From Rikenellaceae bacterium (GTDB lineage Bacteria > Bacteroidota > Bacteroidia > Bacteroidales > Rikenellaceae): a DNA stretch of 37,710 nt. The stretch lies in the NCBI GenBank assembly GCA_031256675.1, contig JAIRQC010000028.1, forward strand, positions 1-37,710, written 5' to 3'. Under the pieces are notes generated by a model. The model made no database searches, was not told the DNA's origin, and worked only from the letters and a program-made list of their open reading frames with translations. This document shows, in pieces, positions 6,948-15,871 of this stretch. Position numbers and translations under genes: made by a program. Each line of letters opens with the position of its first letter. The first letter of the stretch is position 1.

Positions 6948-7109
6948 CTAAATTTCATTTGGATCATCGCCCATCCTCGGCAAGGTGGCCCCGCCGCCTG
7001 ATCCTATAAATCCCTTTTCGACGACAAGGTCGATCAGCTCGATGGCAGGGGCAACATAGCTATCATCGTGGCCTGGCAGCGTAATACACTGATTTTCTTT
7101 TATTTTCAT
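6948..7109 (-). CDS. Small 53-aa protein with VEKGF(I/A)xS motif, upstream of the fimbrillin-like gene
   Basis: The ATG at 7107-7109 and TAG at 6948-6950 give a 53-residue product with the core APAIELIDLVVEKGFIGSGG (21-40 approx.) and an acidic, Gly/Pro tail. I recall many short Bacteroidales ORFs with an (S/A)P-x-hydrophobic-VExGFxxS core next to fimbrillin-like lipoprotein genes; their function is unknown. There is no signal peptide. The 8-base gap to the next start suggests co-translation. A longer in-frame start at 7175 overlaps the candidate -7 box and is less likely. Confidence 0.55.
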   Translation of the reverse strand: MKIKENQCITLPGHDDSYVAPAIELIDLVVEKGFIGSGGGATLPRMGDDPNEI

Positions 7110-7375
7110 AATGTAATACACGCTTCTTATAATCAAGCAAAAAAAAAATCGACAGTTTGCAAGGAAAACGACCACAAAGATATTATCTTTTTGTGTAAAA
7201 AAATATTAATTTTTACATTATTTTTTTACCCGTATTGTGTATTTTCAAGACCAAATTTGTTATAAATATGAATCCGAATTGAAATTTAGAGCGAAGCGCG
7301 CTCGGAGCATCTTTATCCGGCGCGGGTTGCGAGGCCCCATGCCGTTAAGTTCGCAAAAACCGCGTTGGGCGGCAA
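7110..7375 (-). promoter_or_regulatory. AT-rich leader/promoter region of the small ORF-fimbrillin operon
   Basis: On the minus strand a TATCTTTG -7 box lies at 7175-7182, about 66 bases before the small ORF. No clear TTG -33 element lies at the expected distance. The block 7130-7260 is far more AT-rich than its surroundings, with A/T runs typical of an upstream control region. No gene is seen here. Confidence 0.4.
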
Positions 7376-7410
7376 CAAAAAACAACGGCGGCGTCCCGAA
7401 AGACGCCGCC
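7376..7410 (-). terminator. Terminator of the nuclease/TonB/DUF5689 operon
   Basis: A perfect 9-bp GC stem, GGCGGCGTC (7387-7395) with GACGCCGCC (7402-7410) and a 6-base loop, is followed on the minus strand by GTTGTTTTTTG. It lies 21 bases after the stop of the DUF5689 lipoprotein gene. Confidence 0.8.
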
Positions 7411-7431
7411 GCCGCAAAATGATCCCCAACC

Positions 7432-8286
7432 TTATGGCTGCGGTTTCACATCCCTGTCGGTGTTGAGCACCAGTTGCCAGGTGCTGTTGAATTTGGTCAG
7501 AATACCGGTTATCTCTGTCAGCATGTTGCCGGTATTGGGGCACTCCTTGCCTGCGAACGACGAGTAGCCGCTGGTGCGCACCATTACATCCTGTGCGCCG
7601 GAGGAGAAGCCCAGCCAGTGTTCTCCGTATGCGGCTGCGACATTCCCCGCCGCCGGTTTGGCCCATGTGGAGAGGCCGCTCTGTCTTTTGAAGTATACAT
7701 TTTTGACTGTCGCCAGCCGCCCGACGTTTGCATCCGTGAGCGCCGCCGTGGAGGCGATTTCCACCGGTTGCAGCAGCGGGTCGGTCGCGGCGAGTTGCCC
7801 GCCGCAGAAGACTGTCCGTGCTATCACCGGCGCAGCGTCTATCCATGTGTTTTCGTTATTGCTTGTCGGACGGTCGGGCAGGCCTATGGAGATGCTGCCG
7901 CCATATTTGCCCAACGCCAGCTCCCTGACATTGACATACAGCGTCATGCCGATCGGATAGCTCAGGTAGAGACCCGGCTTGCCGATCCTGACCTCAATGC
8001 CGCCCGTTCCGTCGACGATATAGAGCGAACGGTAGAGGTTGCCCTCCTGGTCGGAGCTGACCACAACCCCCTTGACGACCACATTATGGCCGACGGTTGC
8101 CATTGACTGTCCGGCCACCATCGGCACATACATGCCTTTAAGCGCGGCTATCGAGGTGAAGTTCGCCACTATTCCCGAAACGAAGTCCTCATCTGTCGCC
8201 GTCCCTTTCGGGGCGGGAGCGTCGTAGCTTTTTTCGCACCCGGCAAGCAGCGCGGCAAGCGAAAATATTATCAGGATTTTTTTCAT
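7432..8286 (-). CDS. DUF5689-type lipoprotein
   Basis: A 284-residue protein. The signal peptide MKKILIIFSLAALLAGC ends with the lipobox Cys17. A DUF5689-like OB-fold/beta-rich domain follows: VVKGVVVSSDQEGNLYRSLY with IVDGTGGIEVRIG (about 75-105), then VNVRELALGKYGGSISIG, LLQPVEIAS, VGRLATVKNVYFK and a C-terminal TEITGILTKFNSTWQLVLN. This domain occurs in Bacteroidetes surface lipoproteins, often near secreted nucleases and TonB receptors, and resembles the nucleic-acid- or ligand-binding domain of large extracellular nucleases. The ATG at 8286 is chosen because the hydrophobic signal begins there; an in-frame start at 8319 would put charged residues in front of it. It is the last gene of the operon, 129 bases after the TonB receptor. 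Confidence 0.75.
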   Translation of the reverse strand: MKKILIIFSLAALLAGCEKSYDAPAPKGTATDEDFVSGIVANFTSIAALKGMYVPMVAGQSMATVGHNVVVKGVVVSSDQEGNLYRSLYIVDGTGGIEVRIGKPGLYLSYPIGMTLYVNVRELALGKYGGSISIGLPDRPTSNNENTWIDAAPVIARTVFCGGQLAATDPLLQPVEIASTAALTDANVGRLATVKNVYFKRQSGLSTWAKPAAGNVAAAYGEHWLGFSSGAQDVMVRTSGYSSFAGKECPNTGNMLTEITGILTKFNSTWQLVLNTDRDVKPQP

Positions 8287-8415
8287 CTCTCTAAAATTGT
8301 TATCTTGTCTGCCCTCCATTGTCGAACCCTCTCCCCCGCCATTGCGATAGCCCTGTCCCCAAGCGAAACAGGCCGGCTTCTGCCGAAAGGCTCCGCTCCG
8401 CCCGCAACGACGGCG

Positions 8416-11301
8416 CTAAAAGCGGAAGTATACGTTCAGATAGTACGAAGCCCCGTACAGGTAGTAATATTTCGAAGCGAAGGGGACGTAAACGTTGTGG
8501 TCGCCGCTCGACTTGTTGACGTCGGCATACATTCTCATCTGCTCGAAGCCTCCGCTGCGGATGTTCTGGTTGTTGAGTATATTGTTCACGCTCAGGCTGA
8601 CGCCCAGCATGTGACTGCCCAGGTACCACAGTTTGTTGACGCTGGCCCCCAGCAGGAATGCCGGGCCGAACTTCTCCTGTGCCCACAGCGCGTCTATTGC
8701 GCCCTGCAATCCGGCGATAGCGGACTGGTCGGTCGTGCCGGCGATCAGATAATCGGCCCCCTCCCTTGCACCGTCGGTGCGGCGGATGGGCGATATGTCA
8801 ATGTAGTTGCGGGCGTAGTAGCTGGCCGTCAGGTCGACGAACAGGCCGTTGAAGAAGCCGTGCCCCGACCCGCGATAGCTCAGCCCGAGGCTCGCGGCGG
8901 TCTGCGGCGTGCCGCCCACGTGGTAGCCGCTCCACCAGACCCTGCCTCCGCCAAGTTCGTCGCCGGTGTTGTCGAAATACTGGTTCATGATCGGGTTGGA
9001 GGAGTAGACATACTCGCCGATGCTTGCCGCCCCTTTGATCGACAGCCCTTTCAGCGCGAAGGGCAGCGGCACGTCCACGCCCAGCTCCACGCCCAGGTGC
9101 TGCTGATCCATGCCGCTGAGGCTCAGGTTGCTGAACGCGCGCTGAATGTCGTCGTAGAAACTTATCGCCCTCATCTGGTCGTCGAGCCGTCCGTAGAAGC
9201 CCGTCACGCGGGCCTTAACCCACGGCATGCGCAGCGTGTAGGTAACGTCGGCGCTAAGGCGCTTCTCGGTAGTGATGTTCGGGGCCACGTCGTTGCGGGT
9301 GCGCGGGGCGGCAAAAGCGTCCTGAAAATAGGGGGCCGACTCCTGATATGCGCCGCCGACCGATATGTTGTGCGCGCCGGAGAGCTTCCACACCAGCCCC
9401 GCTTTGAGGTCGCAGGTGAAGAAATTCTGCTTTTCGGAGTTGCCTTTCGAGCGTCCTGGCGTGTCGGCGAAGAGCCCCTTGTTGTATATGCCCTCGCGCC
9501 AGAAACTCGTCATGCCCAGCTGCGCCCCGAGATAGGCCTCGACGGCCCACTGACGGTAACGCCACAACGTCCATGCGTCGCCGCTCTGCAAATGGGCGTT
9601 GTAGTTGTAGCCGTATGTGTCGCCCTCGTTGATAAGGCGCAGCGGGTGGTCGGCGTCGGTCTGCAACAACTGATCGTCCGGCGCGGAGGCCTGCTCCTCG
9701 ACGAACTTGTCGATGTCGAGCCAGTACTGCCCGCCCATCAGGTCTTTCATCGTCTTGAAGTAGTGGGTGGTGTTGATGCGCCCGTTGAGGCCGACTATCG
9801 CCGTGAACCACCGGTTTATGTTGCGCGAGAACTGCACTTTGGCCGAGAGGTCGCGCTGGTCGGTGCGGCGGTCTTCGATGATGTAGTTCGAACGCAGGGT
9901 TGCGGCGTCGATCTGGTCGGCATTGTTGGCGTTGATCGCGCCGATCAGCCCCGTGTTCGGCGAGAGCGGATTGCCGCCGAAGGTACTGTGGCGGTTGCGG
10001 TCGTAGAGCGCCTCCCAGTCGACCTGCCCGAAGCTCCCTGTGGCCCAGCTCTCGGAGATCTGCTCGAACTTGATCTCGTTCTCGTTCTTCATCCCCACGC
10101 CGTAGTAGCTCGGCAGGTTGCGATAGTAGTCCGGCTTCGGGTCGAGGCCGTCGTACCAGTCGAAGGCCGAGTAGCCGTTCCTGCCGAAGCGGAACGAGGC
10201 CGCCGCGTCGAGTTTCGTGGCGTGATCGGGCTGCCAGACGTAGTTGAGGATGGCCACCGGCTCGTGGAAGTCGCGCTGGCGGGCGTTGCGCATCTTGCCG
10301 CCGATGTAGCCCCAGTTGGGGTTGTAGTAGTGGTCGCCGGTCAGGTCGTAGACCTCCTGCACCGCCGCAGCCGACACGCCGCGAACGGTAGGCGCGCCGA
10401 AGACGGTCAGTGACACGCGGTGGGCGTCGCTCAGCCTCTTCTCCACGCCGGCATAGTAGCTCAGCGTGTTGTATGATACCCCGTCGACCCAGTCGCCGCC
10501 GCCCTGCCGCGTCGAGACGGAGAAGGCGTAGGCCCACCCACTGTCGTTGAACCCTGAGGCGTAGGAGGCCATGAGCCTCGTGCGGTACATGCTGTTTGCC
10601 ACCACTGCGCTCACCCGCAACCCTTTACGCTGTGCCGATGGGCGCATGTCGATGTTGGTTGCGTAGTTGACGCCGCCCAGGCCCCAGTCGAGCGCGCCGA
10701 TGGAGCTGCTGCTCTCCTTGCTGCGCGAGGCCTCGTTCAGGCCGCCGATGAGCGAGTAGGGGCCGTAACCGTTCATGGCGTCATTGAAGTAGAGGCCGTT
10801 GATGTATGTGTCCGAGGTGGAGGTTTTGAACCCGCGGTTGCGGAAGCGCATCTGGCTGAACGTGTAGCTCATGATGTTGGAGTAGGTGTCGCGCGAGGCG
10901 GCCAGCACCGAGGGCATCATCTGTCCGTCGCTCTCCGATGCACTCTCGAACTCGACCATGTCGTCCGGCGAGTCGAGGTTCGCTATCTCAGGGTTCATGA
11001 TCACCAGCCCCATGTCGCGCATTTCGTCCATAACCTTGACCGTCAGCTCCAACGGCTCGAAATCCTGCGCCTGTGCGACGAGGATGTATGTCCCTGAGGG
11101 CAGATCTTCGAACATAAATTCGCCCCTGTCGGAGGTGTGCATCGAGGCCGTTTCGGGGCCCGTGACCGTCACCGTGGCGTCGGCTATCGGGGCGCGCCCG
11201 ACACGCGACGCCACCCGTCCTTTCAGCCCGCCGAACTGCGCCGAAGCGGTTACGGAGGCCAGCGACAGCAGCGCGGCAAGAAATATATTCCTTATCTTCA
11301 T
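8416..11301 (-). CDS. TonB-dependent outer-membrane receptor with N-terminal carboxypeptidase-like domain
   Basis: A 961-residue protein. The signal peptide MKIRNIFLAALLSLASVTASAQ is cut after AQ. A CarboxypepD_reg/CNA-B-like domain follows (GLKGRVASRVGRAPIADATV to about residue 100), then a plug with MRFRNRGFKTSTSDTYINGL (~150-170). The rest is a long beta-barrel of alternating aromatic strands ending in NVYFRF, the terminal-aromatic signal for outer-membrane insertion. The usual SusD partner is absent; the neighbours are two DUF5689 lipoproteins and two exported nucleases, so the transported ligand may be nucleotides, oligonucleotides or phosphate (inference). It begins 96 bases after the EEP gene. 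Confidence 0.9.
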   Translation of the reverse strand: MKIRNIFLAALLSLASVTASAQFGGLKGRVASRVGRAPIADATVTVTGPETASMHTSDRGEFMFEDLPSGTYILVAQAQDFEPLELTVKVMDEMRDMGLVIMNPEIANLDSPDDMVEFESASESDGQMMPSVLAASRDTYSNIMSYTFSQMRFRNRGFKTSTSDTYINGLYFNDAMNGYGPYSLIGGLNEASRSKESSSSIGALDWGLGGVNYATNIDMRPSAQRKGLRVSAVVANSMYRTRLMASYASGFNDSGWAYAFSVSTRQGGGDWVDGVSYNTLSYYAGVEKRLSDAHRVSLTVFGAPTVRGVSAAAVQEVYDLTGDHYYNPNWGYIGGKMRNARQRDFHEPVAILNYVWQPDHATKLDAAASFRFGRNGYSAFDWYDGLDPKPDYYRNLPSYYGVGMKNENEIKFEQISESWATGSFGQVDWEALYDRNRHSTFGGNPLSPNTGLIGAINANNADQIDAATLRSNYIIEDRRTDQRDLSAKVQFSRNINRWFTAIVGLNGRINTTHYFKTMKDLMGGQYWLDIDKFVEEQASAPDDQLLQTDADHPLRLINEGDTYGYNYNAHLQSGDAWTLWRYRQWAVEAYLGAQLGMTSFWREGIYNKGLFADTPGRSKGNSEKQNFFTCDLKAGLVWKLSGAHNISVGGAYQESAPYFQDAFAAPRTRNDVAPNITTEKRLSADVTYTLRMPWVKARVTGFYGRLDDQMRAISFYDDIQRAFSNLSLSGMDQQHLGVELGVDVPLPFALKGLSIKGAASIGEYVYSSNPIMNQYFDNTGDELGGGRVWWSGYHVGGTPQTAASLGLSYRGSGHGFFNGLFVDLTASYYARNYIDISPIRRTDGAREGADYLIAGTTDQSAIAGLQGAIDALWAQEKFGPAFLLGASVNKLWYLGSHMLGVSLSVNNILNNQNIRSGGFEQMRMYADVNKSSGDHNVYVPFASKYYYLYGASYYLNVYFRF

Positions 11302-11397
11302 CTCCTTGAATTTTATTATTGCGCCGCCGTCATGCGGATGATTGGGCCTGACGGCAATCCGAAAGCCGGATCGCCGTCAGGCAGGCCCGCGACTGCG

Positions 11398-12435
11398 CTA
11401 CTTGATTATGATGAACACCGGAAAATGGTCGCTGTACCCGTTCATAAAGTTGTCGCCGATGAAGGTGCGCAGCGGGTAGTGTTTGTACTGCCCCTCGGTC
11501 TGTTTGAGGAACGGGCGGTCGAAGATGTTGCCGTAATATTTGTTCCTGGACGGTTTGTAGAGTTTCAGTCCCGGGCCGTTGGCCACCTCGCCGCTGACTA
11601 TGATGTTGTCGAACAGATTCCACTGGTCGTCGTAGGCCAGCGTGCCATACCCGCGGCGGAACATCGGCAGGAAAGGGTTGAACAGCCCTGTGGCCGGCGT
11701 GGCTGCCGCATCGCCTCCCGCGCCGAGGGTCGTGAGGACGCTCTTGTCGATCGGGTCGTCGTTCAGGTCGCCCATTATGACTACCTTTATGCCCGGCATG
11801 GCCTGCATGATGGAGTCGGCGGCATGTTTCGCCACGGAGGCCGCCAGCACGCGCAGGTGTTCCGAGGCCTCCTGTCCGCCGCGGCGCGAGGGCCAGTGGT
11901 TGACCATAAAGCAGAAAGTCTCGCCCTCGATCGTTCCCCAGGCCATCAGCACGTCGCGGGTCTTCCAGTTGGGATAGCCGGGCCTGTCAACCGGCACGGC
12001 ACGGCTGCCGAGCAGTTTGAACTGGTCGGGGCGGTACAGCAGCGCCACATCCACGCCGCGATAGTCCGGCGAGTCGTAATGCACGATGCGGTAGTTGGCT
12101 TTGGCCAGCTTCGGGTTGGCGGCGATGTCTTCGAGCACGTTGCGGTTCTCTATCTCCGACACGCCGATGATGGTCGGGAAGGTTGCGTTCTCTTCGGCGA
12201 TCCGGCGGACCACCTCGCACATGTTGTTGTTTTTCTTCCAGTACTTCTGGCTGTTCCAGCCCTTTGCCGCCGAGGGCAGGTACTCGCCGTCGAGCACGCC
12301 CTGCGATTTGAGTGTATCGAAGAGGTTTTCGAGGTTGTAGAACATCACCACATACTTGCCGTCGCCCCCTTTGGAGTAGCCCGCAAAGGCCGTCGCCACG
12401 AGGGCGAACAGGAGCAGATAAACAGTTTTTCTCAT
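11398..12435 (-). CDS. Exported endonuclease/exonuclease/phosphatase (EEP) family protein
   Basis: A 345-residue protein with a signal peptide (MRKTVYLLLFALVATAFAG). The DNase I-like fold motifs appear in order: VVMFYNLENLFDT (~28-40), IIGVSEIENRNVLED (metal-binding Glu), YRGVDVALLYRP, FMVNHWPSRRGGQEASEH (catalytic His), VVIMGDLNDDP (catalytic Asp/Asn) and the C-terminal GYSDHFPVF (catalytic Asp-His). It is expected to cleave phosphodiester or phosphomonoester bonds in the periplasm or outside the cell, plausibly trimming products of the DRGH nuclease encoded just upstream. The ATG at 12435 starts the signal peptide; an upstream in-frame start at 12513 would add a charged leader that overlaps the preceding gene's flank. 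Confidence 0.85.
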   Translation of the reverse strand: MRKTVYLLLFALVATAFAGYSKGGDGKYVVMFYNLENLFDTLKSQGVLDGEYLPSAAKGWNSQKYWKKNNNMCEVVRRIAEENATFPTIIGVSEIENRNVLEDIAANPKLAKANYRIVHYDSPDYRGVDVALLYRPDQFKLLGSRAVPVDRPGYPNWKTRDVLMAWGTIEGETFCFMVNHWPSRRGGQEASEHLRVLAASVAKHAADSIMQAMPGIKVVIMGDLNDDPIDKSVLTTLGAGGDAAATPATGLFNPFLPMFRRGYGTLAYDDQWNLFDNIIVSGEVANGPGLKLYKPSRNKYYGNIFDRPFLKQTEGQYKHYPLRTFIGDNFMNGYSDHFPVFIIIK

Positions 12436-12516
12436 AACTCTTTTGTTTTTCGCCGCCCCTGCCCTCCCCTTTTGCAGCGGCGTGGCCTCCTCGGGAAGCC
12501 GGTTAATTTTCAAATG

Positions 12517-13728
12517 TTACAGCCCCCATTGCGAGGGGTTGTAGTCTGTCGCCTCCACCCTGTCCTGATCGGCCTGCGACAGGTTGGCGAAAAAGTTGAA
12601 CCCGGTCAACGCCTCTATCTCGCGCACGCTTTTGGCATATGCGCGGGTGGGTTGCTTGCCGGTAAGCGGCTGGTTGTCATACCAGAAACCGATAGCCTTT
12701 TTGTATGCGCCGCCCTCGCGCAGCAGCAACGCCTTGTAGTAGTAGTTCGGCACGGGACAGTCCGCGCCGTTGTTGTCTTTGGCGTAGCGGATTGTTTCGT
12801 TGCCGCCGACCTTGCGCAGGATCGCTCCGGTGACCACGTACAGGGTGTCGCTGTTGTTGTTCGGGGCCATGTCGCGCACCCAGCCTTCGAGATTGCCCCA
12901 CGCCTGCTGGTTGAACGTGCTGTTCTGCGGGGTCATGTTGGTGTAGTAGAACGTCTGCTGGTTCATCTCCACCGAGCATACGCGGTCGCCCGACGGTATC
13001 TGGTGTCCTCTGTCGTAACTGCCGCCGCTGTACGCCTTTTTGATGTTGGCCTGTTTGGGCCCCGCGATATATGGGTCGTAGGCCCACTTGTCGGTGCGGC
13101 TGGTCACCTTCTGTTTGTATGTGCCGCAGAGCGGATAGGCCACCCAGTATGATATTTTGACGTCGGCGTCGTAAAGCATCGAGTAGTTGCGGGCGCGGCC
13201 CGTGCCCAGCTCGCCGAAGTGGACGATGAACGCCAGGTTCGTTCCCGCGCCTGTGTCGACCTGCGGCAGCTCCGGCCACAACAGCACGTTTGGCGACGGC
13301 GTGGGGTTGACCACTCCGCCGTCTGGCGGCGGCGGGGTGGTTGTGCTGCTGTTGCCGCGCTGGCGCAGCCGTGCGCTGGCTGTTTGCCCGCCGCCGGTGA
13401 GTATCAGCTCCACCTCGCGCGCCTCCTCGGACAGATTGGCACTGTAATTGACCGCTATGGCCGAATTGTTGCCCGAGCCGCTACCTGGTGTGAGCGAACG
13501 TATCCACCCCTCGCCCTCGTCCATCGGCCCCGAGTCGTCTTCGACGATGTATCGCAGGTCGAGCGTCCACGCCCCTGCCGCCTCGACGCTTGCCCAGACG
13601 TTGCCCGCCGTGTAGACCGCCTCCGGCGAGGATAGCGTCAGGCGCAGGGCAACGTCGGCAGTCTCGCCGCCATTTTTGCACGAGAGGGCGGCCAGCGCGA
13701 GGCCCGACGTCAATATCATGTTTTTCAT
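12517..13728 (-). CDS. DNA/RNA non-specific endonuclease (DRGH family) lipoprotein with BACON-like N-terminus
   Basis: A 403-residue protein. MKNMILTSGLALAALSC gives a lipobox Cys17. Residues ~25-130 form an Ig-like BACON-type domain (VWASVEAAGAWTLDLRYIVE, then EVELILTGGGQTASARLRQR). A Thr/Pro linker (STTTPPPP) leads to the nuclease domain. That domain holds the catalytic box YDRGHQIPSGDR (the His is the general base) and the metal-binding Asn in TNMTPQNSTFNQQAWGNLE. The family (Serratia nuclease/NUC1) degrades DNA and RNA without sequence preference and needs Mg2+. Surface anchoring points to scavenging of extracellular nucleic acid. ATG at 13728 is preferred over GTG at 13734. Confidence 0.9.
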   Translation of the reverse strand: MKNMILTSGLALAALSCKNGGETADVALRLTLSSPEAVYTAGNVWASVEAAGAWTLDLRYIVEDDSGPMDEGEGWIRSLTPGSGSGNNSAIAVNYSANLSEEAREVELILTGGGQTASARLRQRGNSSTTTPPPPDGGVVNPTPSPNVLLWPELPQVDTGAGTNLAFIVHFGELGTGRARNYSMLYDADVKISYWVAYPLCGTYKQKVTSRTDKWAYDPYIAGPKQANIKKAYSGGSYDRGHQIPSGDRVCSVEMNQQTFYYTNMTPQNSTFNQQAWGNLEGWVRDMAPNNNSDTLYVVTGAILRKVGGNETIRYAKDNNGADCPVPNYYYKALLLREGGAYKKAIGFWYDNQPLTGKQPTRAYAKSVREIEALTGFNFFANLSQADQDRVEATDYNPSQWGL

Positions 13729-13846
13729 AGCCACAGTTTCATTATGGTATCTCGCCCCGCGGGGCGCAACCCTGAACTCACATCATTGCATGGGCTCCAA
13801 CCCTGCCACTCACATCATGCAGGGGGTTCAACCCTGCCGCTCCAGC

Positions 13847-13921
13847 CATTGCGGGCAGGGCGAAGCAATCCGGAAAACGGCGTTGCGCCACTGGATTGCT
13901 TCACCCTGCGGGACAGCAATG
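13847..13921. repeat. Imperfect palindromic REP/MITE-like element inside the operon
   Basis: The arms CATTGC..GCAGGGCGAAGCAATCC (from 13847) and GGATTGCTTCACCCTGC..GCAATG (to 13921) pair, giving a large hairpin around a ~20-base loop. The GGATTGCTTC/GAAGCAATCC core with CATTGC ends belongs to a widespread bacterial palindromic repeat type, whose chance translation reads CHCEERSDEAIQ. It fills the 205-base gap between the BACON/DUF5689 lipoprotein and nuclease genes. The same core recurs at 28432 and 28475. Confidence 0.7.
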
Positions 13922-13933
13922 ACCAAGCCGTTG

Positions 13934-15871
13934 TTACGCGGTCTTGGTGACCGTGAACGGCATGACTATACGCGCGGTGCCGCCCGAAGCGACAGTTGCA
14001 CCATTGATCGACGTCGTTCCGCTCGGGGTCAGCTTGATAAACAGCGACTCTTTCTGATAAAGCGCACCGGCCGGAATAGTGATGGTAAGGATTACTTCCG
14101 TTGCAGACCCGACAGCAGTACCGGTTACCTCGTATGTGCCGCCCGAAGTTGGGTTCTGCCACAACGCATTGTTGACAAGCGAATACTGCGCCGTCCAATT
14201 CTTGGGCCCTGTGTTGGAGCCGAATACTTTGAACTTGACGGTCACCGTGCCGCTGAGGTCTTGGGCGCAGGGTATCTCTATTTGCCATGCAGCGTCGGCC
14301 CTGGTCCATGAGTCCGTATAGACTGAATAACTTGTGGCTGTATATGCGAAAGTTGCAGTACCCGGATCGATGCGCGAAAGCGTCATTCCCGAATCGAACG
14401 TTACGCTCGTTTTGCCGGTTACGTCGCCGGCATTGAGTTTCGCGTCGGTGATTGCGGTTTCGAGTACCGTTCCCACGCCATACGCCGTTGCCAGCCCTGC
14501 GTCGCGCACTATGCCGTCGAGCACAAGGTTGTCCGTGAGGCCCTGAATGGAGACTGTGAACTTGACCTCGGCAAAATTGGCAGCCGTAGGCGTTCCGCTT
14601 ATCGGCACCTCGATCTCGCCCGTGCCCGACAGCGCATAGGATGAGGCCGGGGTTGCGGTCAGTCCGGCGGCCCCCGCCTCGGTGATCGTCACGCCAACCG
14701 TCACGTTGCCCGCGCCCGAAGTGTAGGGGATTATGAGTTTTGTGCCTGCCGCGTCCGTGCCCTTGACGAGCCTTGCCGAGAGGTAGGGCGTGCCGTAGGA
14801 GGTGGGATAGACCACCGTGAAACGTGCGCCGGTCATGTCCTGAGTGTCGGTCAGGGTGCGGGGCGAAATTTGCAGCGTGCTGTTGTTGATCCCCGCGATG
14901 CCAACAATCTTGCCGCTGCCCTGAGGCACGTTCGTGGCGCGGAACGAGGCGCCGCCCGTGCAATACATCACATACTGGTCGCCGTTGGTGAGCTCCATTA
15001 TGGTGCTGCCAGTGCCGCCGCCTGTACCGGGGTTATACTGTCGGGTGAGGTTGGAGGCAATGACCTCCGTGGTGGCAAACGAAACGAGCTGCGACTCATA
15101 GTCCCTGATGTCGAGAATGCCGTTGAGCACAACCGGCTCGAAGATCGGCGCCGACGTGCGGAGCGTGGTGATCTTCTCCCTGGCCTTGATCTGCACCTGC
15201 ATCAGTTTGCCGTAGTAGCTTATGTCGGCCCCGTTGCAGTCGATCTCGACCTCGGTACCCGAAGTCCACTCGCTATTGTTCACACCCGAAGGCAGACGGA
15301 ACGTCACGCCGCTATTGACGCCGACGCCGTCCTGAACGACAAGCGAATACTGGTCGATGTTGCCGCCCGACGACGAGTTGTCCGAAATCACAACCCCCTT
15401 GATTGGATTTGCGAGGGTGATGTCCGCGACAGTCGTGCTCTGGTCTGTGCTGCCCAGCGCCCTCAACGCCGATATGGGGCTGTAGGTCTTTGGCGCGCCG
15501 TCCTGGGAGACGACGATCTTCGCCATGAGCGTCGCGCTGACTTTGAGGGTTATGACCGCCGAGCGTTCGGTGCCGCCCGTGTTGTCGGCAGCCGTGATTT
15601 GCAGCGTGGCATTGCCGTTGCCGCTGCCCGTCGGGCTGGTTTGCAGCCACGATGCGCTGTTCTCGATAGTCCAGTTGCGATTGGAGGCCACGGTCACCGA
15701 TTGCTGTTCGCCGGCGATGCCAAAGCTCAGCTCAACGTCGTCCGTACCTCCGTTGATCGTGATCGTCGGGGCGGCGTAGCCGGGCTCCTTGTCCTTGCAC
15801 CCGCCCATCGACACGATCGCCGACAGCAATATCGCCGTCGAAGCCAGTGTGAAAAAATTCAACTTTTTCAT
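13934..15871 (-). CDS. BACON and DUF5689 domain lipoprotein
   Basis: A 645-residue protein. The signal peptide runs to a lipobox in VSMGGC (Cys25). Residues ~35-125 form a BACON Ig-like domain (NGGTDDVELSFGIAGEQQSV, NRNWTIENSASWLQTSPTGS, and closing VSATLMAKIVVSQDG). Residues ~130-340 are DUF5689-like (LANPIKGVVISDNSSSGGNI, YSLVVQDGVGVNSGVTFRLP, VEIDCNGADISYYGKLMQVQ, LNGILDIRDYESQLVSF). Two or three further beta-sandwich segments make up the C-terminus. BACON domains usually bind carbohydrate or mucin or act as spacers; DUF5689 recurs with secreted nucleases. It is the first gene of the nuclease/TonB operon and probably a surface binding protein; the substrate is unknown. Confidence 0.8.
   Translation of the reverse strand: MKKLNFFTLASTAILLSAIVSMGGCKDKEPGYAAPTITINGGTDDVELSFGIAGEQQSVTVASNRNWTIENSASWLQTSPTGSGNGNATLQITAADNTGGTERSAVITLKVSATLMAKIVVSQDGAPKTYSPISALRALGSTDQSTTVADITLANPIKGVVISDNSSSGGNIDQYSLVVQDGVGVNSGVTFRLPSGVNNSEWTSGTEVEIDCNGADISYYGKLMQVQIKAREKITTLRTSAPIFEPVVLNGILDIRDYESQLVSFATTEVIASNLTRQYNPGTGGGTGSTIMELTNGDQYVMYCTGGASFRATNVPQGSGKIVGIAGINNSTLQISPRTLTDTQDMTGARFTVVYPTSYGTPYLSARLVKGTDAAGTKLIIPYTSGAGNVTVGVTITEAGAAGLTATPASSYALSGTGEIEVPISGTPTAANFAEVKFTVSIQGLTDNLVLDGIVRDAGLATAYGVGTVLETAITDAKLNAGDVTGKTSVTFDSGMTLSRIDPGTATFAYTATSYSVYTDSWTRADAAWQIEIPCAQDLSGTVTVKFKVFGSNTGPKNWTAQYSLVNNALWQNPTSGGTYEVTGTAVGSATEVILTITIPAGALYQKESLFIKLTPSGTTSINGATVASGGTARIVMPFTVTKTA

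Noticed and set aside
8305-10413. 702-codon plus-strand frame opposite the TonB receptor
   Set aside because: It is antisense to an unmistakable TonB-dependent receptor; such long shadow frames are expected in GC-rich coding DNA.
11137-13152. 671-codon plus-strand frame opposite the two nuclease genes
   Set aside because: It is antisense to the EEP and DRGH nuclease genes, which have complete catalytic motifs; it shows no domain of its own.
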